64,000 nucleotides of DNA from Maea johnstoni (taxonomy: Eukaryota; Annelida; Polychaeta; Spionida; Magelonidae): NCBI GenBank assembly GCA_963942565.1, contig OZ012684.1:65463654-65527653 (forward strand). Reading direction: 5' to 3'. Below are positions 51,469 through 64,000 of this stretch, piece by piece. The notes below the pieces were generated by a model. The model was not told where the DNA came from. It saw nothing but the letters and a program-made list of their open reading frames with translations, and ran no database searches. The translations under genes were made by a program, and so were the position numbers. Positions within the stretch are counted from its first letter, which is position 1; the number at the start of each line of letters is the position of its first letter.

Positions 51469-53790
51469 ACATTCAAATGACTTACTCCAATGAATACATC
51501 TTATATTCAGTCCCGGTTCTAGGTTTTAATCTTATCACGATAAGATCTGCGCTCTTGAAAGTGATGTAAACACCTAATATAATACCCTCTGTCTACGCGA
51601 AGACACTCGACCGCTCTCACCTAGTCGCCGCCGTCTCAGGAAGCCCTGCTTACATGCTTAACATGGATGGCTTCCTGGAAGTGGCAGGAACAGCTTCTAC
51701 AACCTCCTTCCTCTACTTCATACTACGCTCTAAATCACCCTTCACAATGTCCACTCTTTCTCCTCCTCTCTCCCTCTCTCAAAAAAGAGGGGGTGGGGGG
51801 GGGCGACAACGATATTGTGGAGTTCTTTGGTCAATACCATTGTCTTCTGACTGGGTTACTGGTGTATAAAGGGCAGTTGCCACAAGCGTAGAATCTAAAT
51901 AGTGTGTTGTAGGTGCCATATGGGGCATGGAAAAGGGGGAAAAACTGTTTATCAAATGCTGAATTATCCCTTGGCCAGTTTTCTGATCTGCAGCGTGAAG
52001 ATCGTCAGCTAGGGTTACATGTGGAAATACAATGTTTTTTGCATATCAATTCTGTCCATGCTTAATGGCAGAATTCAAATTGTGTCCCACTTTTCATTCT
52101 GTATGTCCATTATAAAAGATTAAGATGGCACCATCAAGAAGTTTGAAACCCAATTTATATAGATACTGGGATTGAAATGAGTACAAAAATTGCACTGGAA
52201 GTTCAATATCAAATTATGAACAATGAAACTGAACTCCATAATTGGTTGATCTATCGATGAAGAAAATGGCACTGACAGTGATGTAGAATTTGAAATGGAG
52301 AAAGATGACCTTGTCTATGATGAATCAATAAATTTATCTCACAACCATACACTTGAGTAATGAGTATGAAACAGTTCTATATTTAAGAAAAAATACTAGG
52401 AAAGGAAAAGAATTAAAATTTAACTTTTTAGTTAACAATGTATCAGTTTTGAACTGTTTTTGAATTCAAGTATTTAACATGTACATGTTATTTCTGGAGC
52501 CAAAAAGTCACCATAATATTAGATCTATTAGGTGGGAGTAGGATTTCCAATTTACCAAAGAAAAAATGGATCAAAAACCACTATATCAGGAAACATCTAG
52601 TCTCCTTCTCCAGCGATAATTAGCTAGACTGCTGAATGCCTAAGAAGCCTTCATAAATCACTCCGCACTTTATTCTAATAACCTGCCCGCACACAGTTTT
52701 ATATACGTGCCTAACTGGATGGAGCAGCAATAATAAAACCCCAAATTGAATAAAGTCAGACAAAATTGGAGGATTAATGAGCAAACCATTCCATGATATA
52801 ACTTTGCTGTAATATATTCCTTGGTGCAGGTCTGACCAATGCTCCAGCTGCCTGGTCCACCCCTAACTGATGGGCTTTATTAAACTGCGAAGTGTCTCAT
52901 TAAGATGCCACCACACAAAACGTGCAGCATGCCGCCATCAATCTTGTTGTAATACCTCTGTCATTGCCAATGTAATGACTGCCCGCAGTTTTATAATGGC
53001 TTTGGGAACTTCAAATCCCAGAGAATGAAGGAGCTAGTTATCAAGCAGTGCGGGACCGACTGAAGGTACACTCTCTAGATAAATTTCTGGCTCAACACAA
53101 AAGGTTAATTGCATCACCAATCAATTTCCTTCCAACTCCTCATCTAGAAATGTTACGCCTATGCTTAATCATTCCAACACTCAGTCAATGTACTTGAGTC
53201 ATCTTGAAGCCCTTGCTCCGGTTTCAGGCTTTTTAAACACATACATGCCTTCCCTCTTCCCAATGGCTGTCATTTATGCTTTAAAATGTGAAAGCTGATT
53301 CATATGTAACTGTAATAATAACTACCCTTACCAAATGAAACTGGGGATACCAAGGAATGCCTAGAAGTATGATATCCTATTATATCCCACAATTTCCTAG
53401 GAAGTCTGGACAAAGTTTGGTATGATTGACATGCCTAAATTGGACTTCCTCGCTTGTTTGTTAAGTTGCTGTTCCGTAGGTTTTCTCATCTGCAGTGCTA
53501 GTCAGAGCATCAGCTAGAAAAATGTTGCTTCCCGCTAGATGGGCATATAGGATTGTTATGTAGCACAAGAATAATAGATCCTCCCTTTATAATTACACAG
53601 GTAAGGTCAGTGATCTGGGACCGCACTGACTATTTATATGGAACTTTGCAATGCTGTGTTGTCTGTTTGGACTAAGCAGTTTATCAACAATTGGAGAATG
53701 TGTTAATTTTTAACCTACTCACATTTACATATAGTCTCTAGAGAAATATTCTAGTAAAATACGCTTAATCAATAATGTTCATTCTCAGAA
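51469..53790. other. Unique sequence, no supported gene
   Basis: It includes a C/T-rich stretch with short G runs near 51730-51805 and the regulatory candidate listed separately. Frames are short. Confidence 0.4.
52600..53110. promoter_or_regulatory. Candidate cis-regulatory module
   Basis: The block is unique and GC-balanced. It is crowded with sites for developmental factor classes: GATAATTAGC, TTTATATAC, AATAATAAAA, GGATTAATGAG, CAGCTG, TTTATTAAAC, TCATTAAG, CATCAATC and TTTATAATGG. It has no open frame. The role is inferred from site density only. Confidence 0.3.
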
Positions 53791-53791
53791 T

Positions 53792-54070
53792 TTCTGCCCA
53801 TCCATATTTAGCTACTTGGCATCTTCAAATCCTTAAACCAACTACATTTAATAGCCTATTGTGCCTATATCTTATCTTAAAGGGCAATTTACACTTCAGC
53901 CATGTGTAAGAAGATGGTTTGTTTTGAAAAGACATAATTATTAAATAGTCCAAAAAAGTAAAAATTGAAAGCTCGATCTGGAAATGTGTGCCTGTCTAAA
54001 AAGGAGTTAAGAAAACTGCCCAGGTCCAAAAGACAGGCTGGATAGGTCCTGGATAAAGTCACTGCCTGGA
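53792..54070. mobile_element. MITE family D, copy 1
   Basis: AATTTCTGCCCATCCA, TAGCCTATTGTG, AGGGCAATTTACACTTCAGC, GCCTGTCTAAAAAGGAGTT and AAAAGACAGGCTGGATAGG match the copy at 57178 in order and orientation. Confidence 0.7.
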
Positions 54071-54642
54071 TGTCTCCATATAAAGGCAGTAAGCTATTTT
54101 TAGTGAATTGTTTGATAAAATTAGGCTCCTGGGAGGCAGGCCTCATTGTTAACAAATATTGTTAAGATGTAATGACAAGGAATATCTATATCATATTGTA
54201 CAAAAAAAAAATTGAAAGGGGGAATTCCTTGAAGGTTGATTAGAACTGGGTATACTGATGAAATCCAAGAGTTGATCAAATGTAAGGAAAAAAGATTGCC
54301 CGTAAGATGTGAGGCTTCATATGCAATGAGTGAAGAAGCGTGAGGAGCACACACAATGCACCATAACAAAAAGAGAACTTTCGTCAATGTGCCAAAAGAA
54401 GAGGCCAGTGCATTGATTGAGGAAGGAGGGAACCAATTGGCTAAGACGTCTTATGATTTGGAAACTCTTATCCACTTACGCACTTCAAGATTCAAAACTA
54501 TCTTAAACATCAGAGCCTCCAAACACACCACCTGTTAGCTCCCTGATTGATTCAGGAGACTAATTGATGACTTATCGTAAACACCAATGAAACTTTCAAA
54601 TTTTGGTTTAGTGCACACCTGTGTACATAGATATAATTTGCA
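54071..54642. other. Unique sequence, nothing recognised
   Basis: Short frames on both strands only. Confidence 0.5.
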
Positions 54643-54837
54643 TTAACCTTTCCAATGTTTAAGGCTACTTTCATCCAAAGCACAAGGACACAAATAGTCT
54701 AAACCCTGTCATGTTTGTACTCATTGGATAGCCCTCACTCTCATATAAGTATTTATGTGCCAGGGTTTCAGTAATTTTTCAGGTTTTTTGCACCATTTTG
54801 AATTGGCCAAATTAGCCAGCAGCATCATAAGGGTTAA
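54643..54837. mobile_element. TTAA-flanked MITE, family B, compact copy
   Basis: TTAACCTTTCCAATG at the left and CATCATAAGGGTTAA at the right. All family B phrases are present in 195 bp without internal insertion, so it is a good reference copy. Confidence 0.85.
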
Positions 54838-57177
<2,340 letters not shown>

Positions 57178-57403
57178 TGAAAATTTCTGCCCATCCAGAA
57201 TTAGCTATTGCTTCACTTCAAATCTGTGTATCAACAGCCTATTGTGTCATAAGGGCAATTTATACTTCAGCCCAGTAATTTTGCCACCCCCAAAAAGTCA
57301 AATTTAAAATTCTTCATAGAAATGTTTGCCTATCCAAAAAGGAGTTTTTTAGGAAACTGTCCAAAAGACAGGCTGGACAGGTCTTAGCTAAGTCCCTAAC
57401 CTG
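57178..57403. mobile_element. MITE family D, copy 2
   Basis: It starts AAAATTTCTGCCCATCC and ends AGGTCTTAGCTAAGTCCC. The end resembles the TTAGCCA termini of family C, so D may be a branch of it. Confidence 0.65.
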
Positions 57404-58309
57404 TGGAAGTACAGGAAAAAACTCTGGGATGGTGCGCATAAAAACCCTCATATATCAGAAGGCAACCATCAACCACCTAGGTATCTAAGGTGGAGCAACT
57501 AAACTTTTTTTTCTGTTATGAAACATGAATAGGATTTATAAACAAAGTCATTTAATCTAAATGGTGAAACATGTTTTTACTTCTTTAGGCCATATCCGTG
57601 GTTGGTAATCCACCTTACAGATTATTTGGGGAAAGATCTGTCATCCAGCTCCATCCAATATTGATCAACAGAGGATTATTAATGACCATCAATTTCTAGA
57701 TAAGAAATCTCAGTTGATTCATGCACAGTTTGCATATAGGAGATGGATGGGGTTTAAGAATACCTTGTCTCTTAACATATTAGCATGCATGTCTTGCATT
57801 AAAGTATTTCAATGTTTTTGTGTGTATGTCTATGTGCTAGGTTGCTAGTGATAATATAGATCTATACAGTCACCTGCAGTGATGTGACGGGTGTGTTATT
57901 AAATGGTGGTAAGTTTCATTTCTATAAAAAATTTAAACTGTTACTTGATGTTCAGCATTCAAATGTAGTCTAAATCGGAAGTTTGCCAAGTATGACTTTA
58001 TTCAAATCAATACAATAATTCTATAATCAATTGATCAGTCCTAGTTTGCATGTAAATGACCCATATGGTATAATTATCGAATTTCTAAGAGTAGCTTATT
58101 GTTTGAGATTCCTATGGATGGATAACTCTAAGAACAAAATGGTACAGTATCAGAATCAAATTACAATTGATGCAATGGTATGCAGGGCACAACACTAACT
58201 TTTGCGGCAAACATGGTACTGGCATGTGAAAGCATATTTTCTGGGACAATCTTGGATGCCAGACCACAAAACCTGCACACATTTCAGATGTAAACCTGAA
58301 ATATATATG
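57404..58309. other. Unique AT-rich sequence
   Basis: No supported gene or repeat. Confidence 0.5.
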
Positions 58310-58826
58310 CAGTCAAACTTGCCTCAACGACCACTTCTCTTAAACGACCACTTGCCTTGAACAACCGTTTCAAATCCCCCCAAGGCTATTCCCTGTATAT
58401 TTTACCTTTATTAAGCGACCACTTGCTTGACGCGACCAACGACCATTAAATCTTATCCCTAAGAGCAAATGGTCCTTTATTCAACGGCCACTTGAATGCC
58501 TAGATGCCTTGTATATTGGAAAGGGCACAATAAAATAATGAAATAATCGGTAAAAATTTGACTTATATCATTTCTGAGGGTCCTCAATTAATGATACAGT
58601 TCAAGTTTTATTTATCTGAATTGTTCATTCTTAAAATTTTAATGAAGAAATTTCAACAAACGCAGCTAAACATAACAACTTCAATAATTCCAGGTCATTG
58701 TTGGAAATTCTTTGTTTTTTCATTACTTCGCTCAGACCCTCAACCCCTTCTTAAGAGACCACCTCTTTAAAAGACCACTTTTGACATTTCCCTTTCAAGA
58801 GCGGTCGCTTAATAGAGATTTGACTG
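58310..58826. mobile_element. pogo/Tigger-like MITE
   Basis: The left end CAGTCAAACTTGCC and the right end, reversed, CAGTCAAATCTC have the form of pogo-group termini. The word CGACCACTT and close variants recur at least six times near the two ends. The TA flanks are not clear, and no transposase is present. Confidence 0.7.
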
Positions 58827-60052
58827 TTCAGCAACAGGTCAACAGCATACAAGTTTGCCCAGTGGAGCAAGCAAGGTACAGTTTTCACTTGCATTTCAGT
58901 TATAATTTACAAATTCTACTTGCCCAGGGCAATGGGGCAAGCACCAATGTCAAGCCCTGGTATGTTCAATGATAGGTACTTTAATGCATTACCGACGTAT
59001 ATATTTTGTTGTGAATAGTTATGTTTAGAATCCTAAACAATCCCTAATAAATTATAACCTCATAGTAGCTAGTATTGTTAAGAAGAGTACCTTTTATTAA
59101 GGAATGAAACGGTACAATATGGTACTTTTTGAAAGGATACCATTACCAGTACCTCTGAACAGTATCCAACCTAAGGTTTAGGATATGCCAACACAAAATC
59201 AAAGCAAAACCCTGCTTAGGCTTGCTGGCATAAAAAAACAAAAAGAGATTGACAGGGAAATAAATTTCATTCAATTTGGTATCCCACTATAAAATTACAC
59301 ACTTTTCAATTGGAAAAGGATATCTGCACTCTACAGAGTCAATCATGTACCTAAATCACATTTGAAATCTAGTAATAATTCTAATAAATATTTTAAATTC
59401 TACCTTTCCTCTTGGATGATATAAAAGGAATTCACAATTTCACATACCCCCCCCCCCCCCCCCCCCCCCCCACAACCATCTCCATTAAGACTGGCATGCA
59501 ATTAGATCTGGTAGCATTCATTCCACTTATTGACTTTGAATGTTGCCGCTCGAATTTGGGGTAGCATGGATGGTCAAGAAACAACAAAAGATAGTAAGAA
59601 AAATTAATTCTGGCATTGCTGGATACATAAGGTGTGGTAGAGGAAGAGGAGTAATAGTGATTGGCTGGAAGTTAAAGAAATCTATCTATCCCCCTTGTAC
59701 TACTGTGTCCTTGCCACATCCCCCCATGGTAGTTTAAGTAAATATTTGAAGCTTATTTTTAGAAGTTAAAGCCTATATATCAATAGTATATATACTTGGG
59801 CATAAAATACTTGTAATCCGTAAATTTAAGGATAATTATTTTCAAAATCATGATTGAAATTATTATATTTTATGAGCACTTTGAAGTCCTCTAAAAAGCA
59901 CACCCTACTCAAGAAAACAGGATCAGGGACTCCATAACAGGATTCATCATGAACATGTATACTCTCAGTATGTGCCAGTCTGTATGTTTGTATATGTATG
60001 TTTGTATATGTATGTATGTACAGTTACCCAGGCTACAATCTAGTGAATCTAC
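58827..60052. other. Unique sequence with a C run
   Basis: A run of 25 C lies at 59447-59471. A 65-codon frame at 59540 is unremarkable. Confidence 0.5.
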
Positions 60053-60262
60053 TCAATCCATTCATGCATAAGAGTTCCCCAAATATTGTAGTCTGGTATC
60101 TGCAACTTTTGACAATAACTTGGGAATTAAGAATGGGTTTTATAAAACTTTGGAAAGAGGGTTTTTGATAGTTCTATGATTCAAAACTATGCTTTTGCAT
60201 AAAATAGTGTACCGAATCTCTGAAAGTCCTGCTTTTGGTCACAGTGAACGTCAATGGGTTAA
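60053..60262. mobile_element. TTAA-type MITE, family A
   Basis: CAATCCATTCATGCATAAG, AGAGTTCCCCAAATATTG, GACAATAACTTGGGAATTAA, CTGCTTTTGGTCACAGTG and CAATGGGTTAA are in family order. The left TTAA is decayed. Confidence 0.65.
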
Positions 60263-60354
60263 GCAGCTCTAATAGACCTATCACATCTATAAACATACAT
60301 TGTTTTAAAACAATGTAAGAACATTAATTCCTTTTTTCCAATTGGGTATATGGC

Positions 60355-60533
60355 CAGAGGTGTCCAACTGTCAACTTCTCTCTAGGTCTTTAAAGGATGA
60401 TATGGTAGTGTCACCTGACAATATAAATAATATTAATATAAATAAACTGATCATCGCACAGCGTCCACCAAAACTTGCTGTGCTCTAGTCTCCAGGACCA
60501 ATTGTCTAGGACTTCAATAGTTGGACACCCCTG
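60355..60533. mobile_element. hAT-like MITE just inside intron 1
   Basis: CAGAGGTGTCCAACTGTCAA at the left and the reversed right end CAGGGGTGTCCAACTATTG are classic hAT termini. The flanks TATATGGC and GATATGGT agree at 6 of 8 bases. It lies about 100 bp past the MAN1A exon donor. Confidence 0.75.
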
Positions 60534-60637
60534 GATATGGTGGGGGGAAAGTGGCCCAGTGCCCATGCTGAACTGACCAGTAATCTAACCAACAATGCAA
60601 TCTATGTGGCAAGTGATGATGTGGAAGTTAAGCCTAC

Positions 60638-61257
60638 CTGCTTCACTGTATCCCTCCTCTTTTTGGTTTCTTCATCCATAGGTTGTCCATGGTTTGGTGA
60701 TATGGTAATCCCAGGATGTTCCTTCACTTCTGTTAGAGCATGCCTTTTGGCCTCCTCCTCTTTAAGTTTCTGATCTTCCTTCTGCTTTTCCTCCAACTTT
60801 TTCTTATCTGACTCAATATCCCCTCTAAGTCTGTCATGTTCCTCCTTTGAAATGTTTAGCTTACTCCGAACGCTTTCAATAATACGTTGTTTGGCTCTGT
60901 CCATTACTATCATTTGCTGCAGTTTTACTTTATCTTCAATGACATGAGTGTCAATAATTTCATCAGGGTGGTGTCGAATGATTTTCCCATCCCCCCTCCC
61001 TCTTGGTAGAAAGATCTGCCCCCAGCATTTCTTACGTGTTTTCTCACTTCATCTATGTTCACACGGTCTCGCAAATCGGGCAGGAAGAAAAATGCCCCGA
61101 AACAGACAGTCCCAAAAGTTAAGAACACCAAAAGGATTATGTACTTTTCTCTTAGACGCAAAGTCCTACGTCCAGGTACCACAGGTACACCATTGACATA
61201 CCGCTGATACGTCGGCAGGATCCCGGAGGCTGCCATGTTAGAAGTAGGAACACTCAT
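60638..61257 (-). CDS. MAN1A: Class I alpha-1,2-mannosidase (MAN1A type), first coding exon
   Basis: This is the N-terminal part of a type II membrane enzyme that, in known family members, trims alpha-1,2-linked mannose from N-glycans in the early Golgi. From the ATG at 61257 the frame gives a tail of about 38 residues with a basic RRTLRLREKY stretch, then a hydrophobic anchor (about residues 39-60) ending in GAFFFLPD, the hallmark of vertebrate MAN1A1/MAN1A2. A charged, Lys/Glu-rich coiled-coil stem follows. The exon stops at a consensus donor (CAG then GTAGG at 60638/60637), where vertebrate proteins continue with MMKHAW. The catalytic barrel is not in view. The frame slips by one near a six-base G run (plus strand 60991-60996). 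One extra G would give an open exon of 207 codons with a phase-0 donor. I read this as an assembly or sequencing indel; a broken allele is possible. The CDS is partial, and the choice between A1 and A2 is not resolved. Confidence 0.93.
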
Positions 61258-61327
61258 AGCGGAGTTAAGGCCGTGGTAGGTTGTGATTGGTTTAAATACA
61301 TTTGCCCTGCCATCTGGTGAGAGACAT
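61258..61327 (-). promoter_or_regulatory. 5' leader and proximal promoter of the MAN1A-type gene
   Basis: These bases lie directly upstream of the start codon and run into the assembly gap. On the minus strand they contain a CCAAT box (plus-strand ATTGG near 61286) next to a TTTAAA-like stretch. No transcription start can be fixed from sequence alone, and most of the promoter is probably lost in the gap. Confidence 0.4.
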
Positions 61328-61527
61328 NNNNNNNNNNNNNNNNNNNNNNNNNNNNNNNNNNNNNNNNNNNNNNNNNNNNNNNNNNNNNNNNNNNNNNNNN
61401 NNNNNNNNNNNNNNNNNNNNNNNNNNNNNNNNNNNNNNNNNNNNNNNNNNNNNNNNNNNNNNNNNNNNNNNNNNNNNNNNNNNNNNNNNNNNNNNNNNNN
61501 NNNNNNNNNNNNNNNNNNNNNNNNNNN
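61328..61527. other. Assembly gap of 200 N
   Basis: The run is exactly 200 N, a round number typical of a scaffold join of unknown true size. It lies between the mannosidase promoter and a long (TA)n array, which probably caused the break. Confidence 0.98.
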
Positions 61528-61552
61528 CAGTCAGGAATTACACTCTACAGGG

Positions 61553-62190
<638 letters not shown>

Positions 62191-62344
62191 GGGACCGCTT
62201 GCACCAACTGAACATGGCTTAGACTCAAACTTGGACTCAAGGCTTAACTTGATTGTCTACAGCAATATATTTTATTGTTGTAGACAATGGATTTGCATGT
62301 TGAGTCTGAGTTTAAGCCTTGAGCCTGTTGGTGCAATCGGGCCC
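62191..62344. mobile_element. Hairpin MITE with GGGCCCGATTGCACCAAC ends
   Basis: The left end GGGACCGCTTGCACCAAC and the right end, reversed, GGGCCCGATTGCACCAAC form 18-bp termini with two mismatches. Inversion continues through CTCAAGGCTTAA to the centre, where TTGTCTACA and TGTAGACAA meet, so nearly all of it folds into one hairpin. Target duplication is not clear. Confidence 0.75.
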
Positions 62345-62504
62345 CAGAAATTTCAACAATGGTCGATCGCAGAAAATGGTTCCGGGTGGCGGCTCGTCCA
62401 GAGCTTAGATGACCAAGTTTTGTCTTCATCCAAGTCCAGAACACATTCGCTCAAATAACAAACTGCAGCGCGTTAAATATCCATGCATCATATCTCGAAG
62501 ACCT

Positions 62505-62716
62505 ATGCTCCAGACACGCCTCTCGTTTCGGTCTCTATTAATTTTTTCTCATGTAGGGCCATATCCTAGATTTCTAGGCTGTCGTATTTATCCGTCTTCA
62601 AGGTTTTTCTGTTACAAGGCATTAAGTGTATATGGTGCCCATGATGGTGGTCAAGGAAGCCAAATTAGTTTACATTTATCTCACCAGGTGGATAGAGGAC
62701 TGTTAGAAGTTTACAG
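62505..62716 (+). CDS. Possible first coding exon with mitochondrial presequence, unrecognised gene
   Basis: The frame opens at the ATG at 62505 and runs to a good donor (CAG then GTACGC at 62717). It codes for about 70 residues. The first 35 or so are rich in Arg, Ser, Leu and Phe with no acidic residue, as in a mitochondrial targeting peptide. The remainder (GAHDGGQGSQISLHLSHQVD and on) is more hydrophilic. I do not recognise the family. If unspliced, the frame continues to a stop at 62784-62786. The exon would point away from the mannosidase gene, giving a head-to-head pair about 1.25 kb apart. The evidence is only an open frame, composition and donor; it may be chance. Confidence 0.3.
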
Positions 62717-64000
62717 GTACGCACTTGGAAACCCATATGAAATAACCTGTGCACGTGAGGAGACGCCAAGTCCGAAAAAGGTTTAGATGACCAAGCACAA
62801 CGAAAAACGTAAGCGTCGGTTGGGGATTCCACATTTCGAAGTGGAAAGAAATATTGGGTCGGTGGGTTTTACATTCCTGCATAATATCTTAGAAGACCAA
62901 ACACATGGAATGGAAACCAGCCGGTCAACCTGAACATGCTAGCCTCAACCAGTGTCAACTAATAGTCGCTAATAGGTGCTCTGGGCACCCCCAGCAGGTG
63001 GTGGAGATAAGGTTTCTCTGTAATGTAATCGATGCAAGAGCCCTGATTGGTCCTTGTTCCCACGTGACCTCGCCCTGCTGCCTTATCTGGTAGTCCTGGC
63101 ATGAGGCCAGCATGTAACTATAGGGCATATAGTAATTGGTCTCTCGTTACATATCCATTCTTTTCTTAATCCAAGATAATATGTGTATGTGGGGGTATAT
63201 ATCATACCCTACATCGAGATCTATGATTTTCGAAGCTTCTTAGTTATTAGGAATAGTTTATTTCACCAATCAATCATTTGAGGGGTTGCCTTAATAATTG
63301 CATTAATTAGATAAGTCTATGTTCAAAAGTATTCTCACTGTAGTGCGGGCAGAACATACTACTTCTTCAGATAAGTTATGTGTTGTTCGGTCAGCGGTGT
63401 TTACTGTTCTGTCTTTAATCTTATTTAAGTTGAATTAGGGAACTAGACGATCGTCTAGTGTTAAATTCTTTCAGGATGTTGGTTGGAATTACTGAGTCAT
63501 GAGCACAGTCTTCAAACACACACACATTCAATCATTCGAAAGAAACTTTTTGTAAATGCAATTGCAATGAATTGAATACGTTAAGAGCGGTCCATTTATG
63601 TAGGGGGTCCCAGTTCCAACCAAACACATGCATAAGGACAGACCTCCTGAAGTAGACTAAACCAGTCTCCAATTTGGTTCCAACTGTAAAACGAGGAATG
63701 GAAGCATAATCACTTGTCATTTGCTGGCATTTGATCAATTCTAAAATCTATAACTCTTATTCTGTGTCTTAAAGCATTTTTCTTCGAAATGAAAGAGCAG
63801 TTACCAGATTTATCTGGCACTTGATTACATTAAAATTAATTGGTCATCGTAATTCTCATTGACAAAACTTTTTCAATCTCAATAAGAAAAAGAAATATAC
63901 TTAGAGCTTCGAAGGAATTTAATGATATCAAACATCATATTCTTTGGGAAAAATGTCTTGACGTTTGTCCGGAAAAGCCTTCACCTATAAATCCTTTTAA
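62717..64000. other. Unique sequence, no supported gene
   Basis: If the exon at 62505-62716 is real, this would be its intron. TTAGATGACCAAG at 62783 repeats a word seen at 62405. The rest is unremarkable. Confidence 0.4.

Noticed and set aside
59540-59737. Plus-strand frame with GRGRGV stretch
   Set aside because: Short, without a domain or splice context, next to a 25-C run.

Overview
This is an AT-rich, gene-poor stretch of animal nuclear DNA with one recognisable protein-coding exon. That exon, on the minus strand at 60638-61257, is the first coding exon of a Golgi/ER class I alpha-1,2-mannosidase (MAN1A1/MAN1A2 type). It encodes a short cytosolic tail, one membrane anchor ending in the family motif GAFFFLPD, a charged coiled-coil stem and a consensus splice donor. 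The exon, the donor, long (TA)n, (GA)n and (CT)n arrays, a tRNA-derived SINE and many small DNA transposons point to an invertebrate metazoan, probably marine. I cannot name the species. Layout: because the mannosidase gene runs leftward and I see no second exon by eye, most of 1-60637 is best read as its large first intron. It holds regulatory candidates and a dense layer of repeats, and I see no intact transposase, reverse transcriptase or structural RNA gene. The far right (61258-64000) is upstream of the gene. It holds a short proximal promoter, a 200-N assembly gap, a (TA)n array of about 400 bp, a hairpin MITE, and a possible first exon of a divergent gene at 62505-62716 with a mitochondrial-type presequence. 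Repeat layer: several families of TTAA-flanked (piggyBac-like) MITEs recur across the window. Two of them lie inside tandem arrays whose neighbouring units act as natural empty sites, and at one of these the TTAA duplication is exact. Three hAT-like MITEs (17128-17565, 51008-51460, 60355-60533) carry 8-bp target duplications, one of them perfect. A pogo/Tigger-like MITE (58310-58826), a nested Harbinger-like insertion (14275-14502) and a family ending in TTAGCCAG are also present. SINE copies lie at 2598, 22248-22842 (three in a row), 35040, 38095, 38325, 44210 and 45012. Tandem arrays are unusually varied: 73-bp and 203-bp ACATGT-rich repeats near 3.4-6.8 kb, 115-bp repeats at 16.6 and 23.5 kb, a 170-bp dimeric array at 27.1 kb, a 101-bp minisatellite with higher-order structure at 28.6-31.1 kb, and others at 31.5, 33.0 and 35.8 kb. 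The features I find most worth a second look are four. The first is a 2.98-kb element (18440-21421) bounded by inverted GGGCTCGATCAAG, sitting in (TA)n and carrying a repeated 14-mer GTGATTCCGTAACA. The second is the cluster of perfect p53-family half-sites made by the 73-bp array. The third is the set of paralogous empty sites. The fourth is a one-base frame break in a G homopolymer of the mannosidase exon, which looks like an assembly error.
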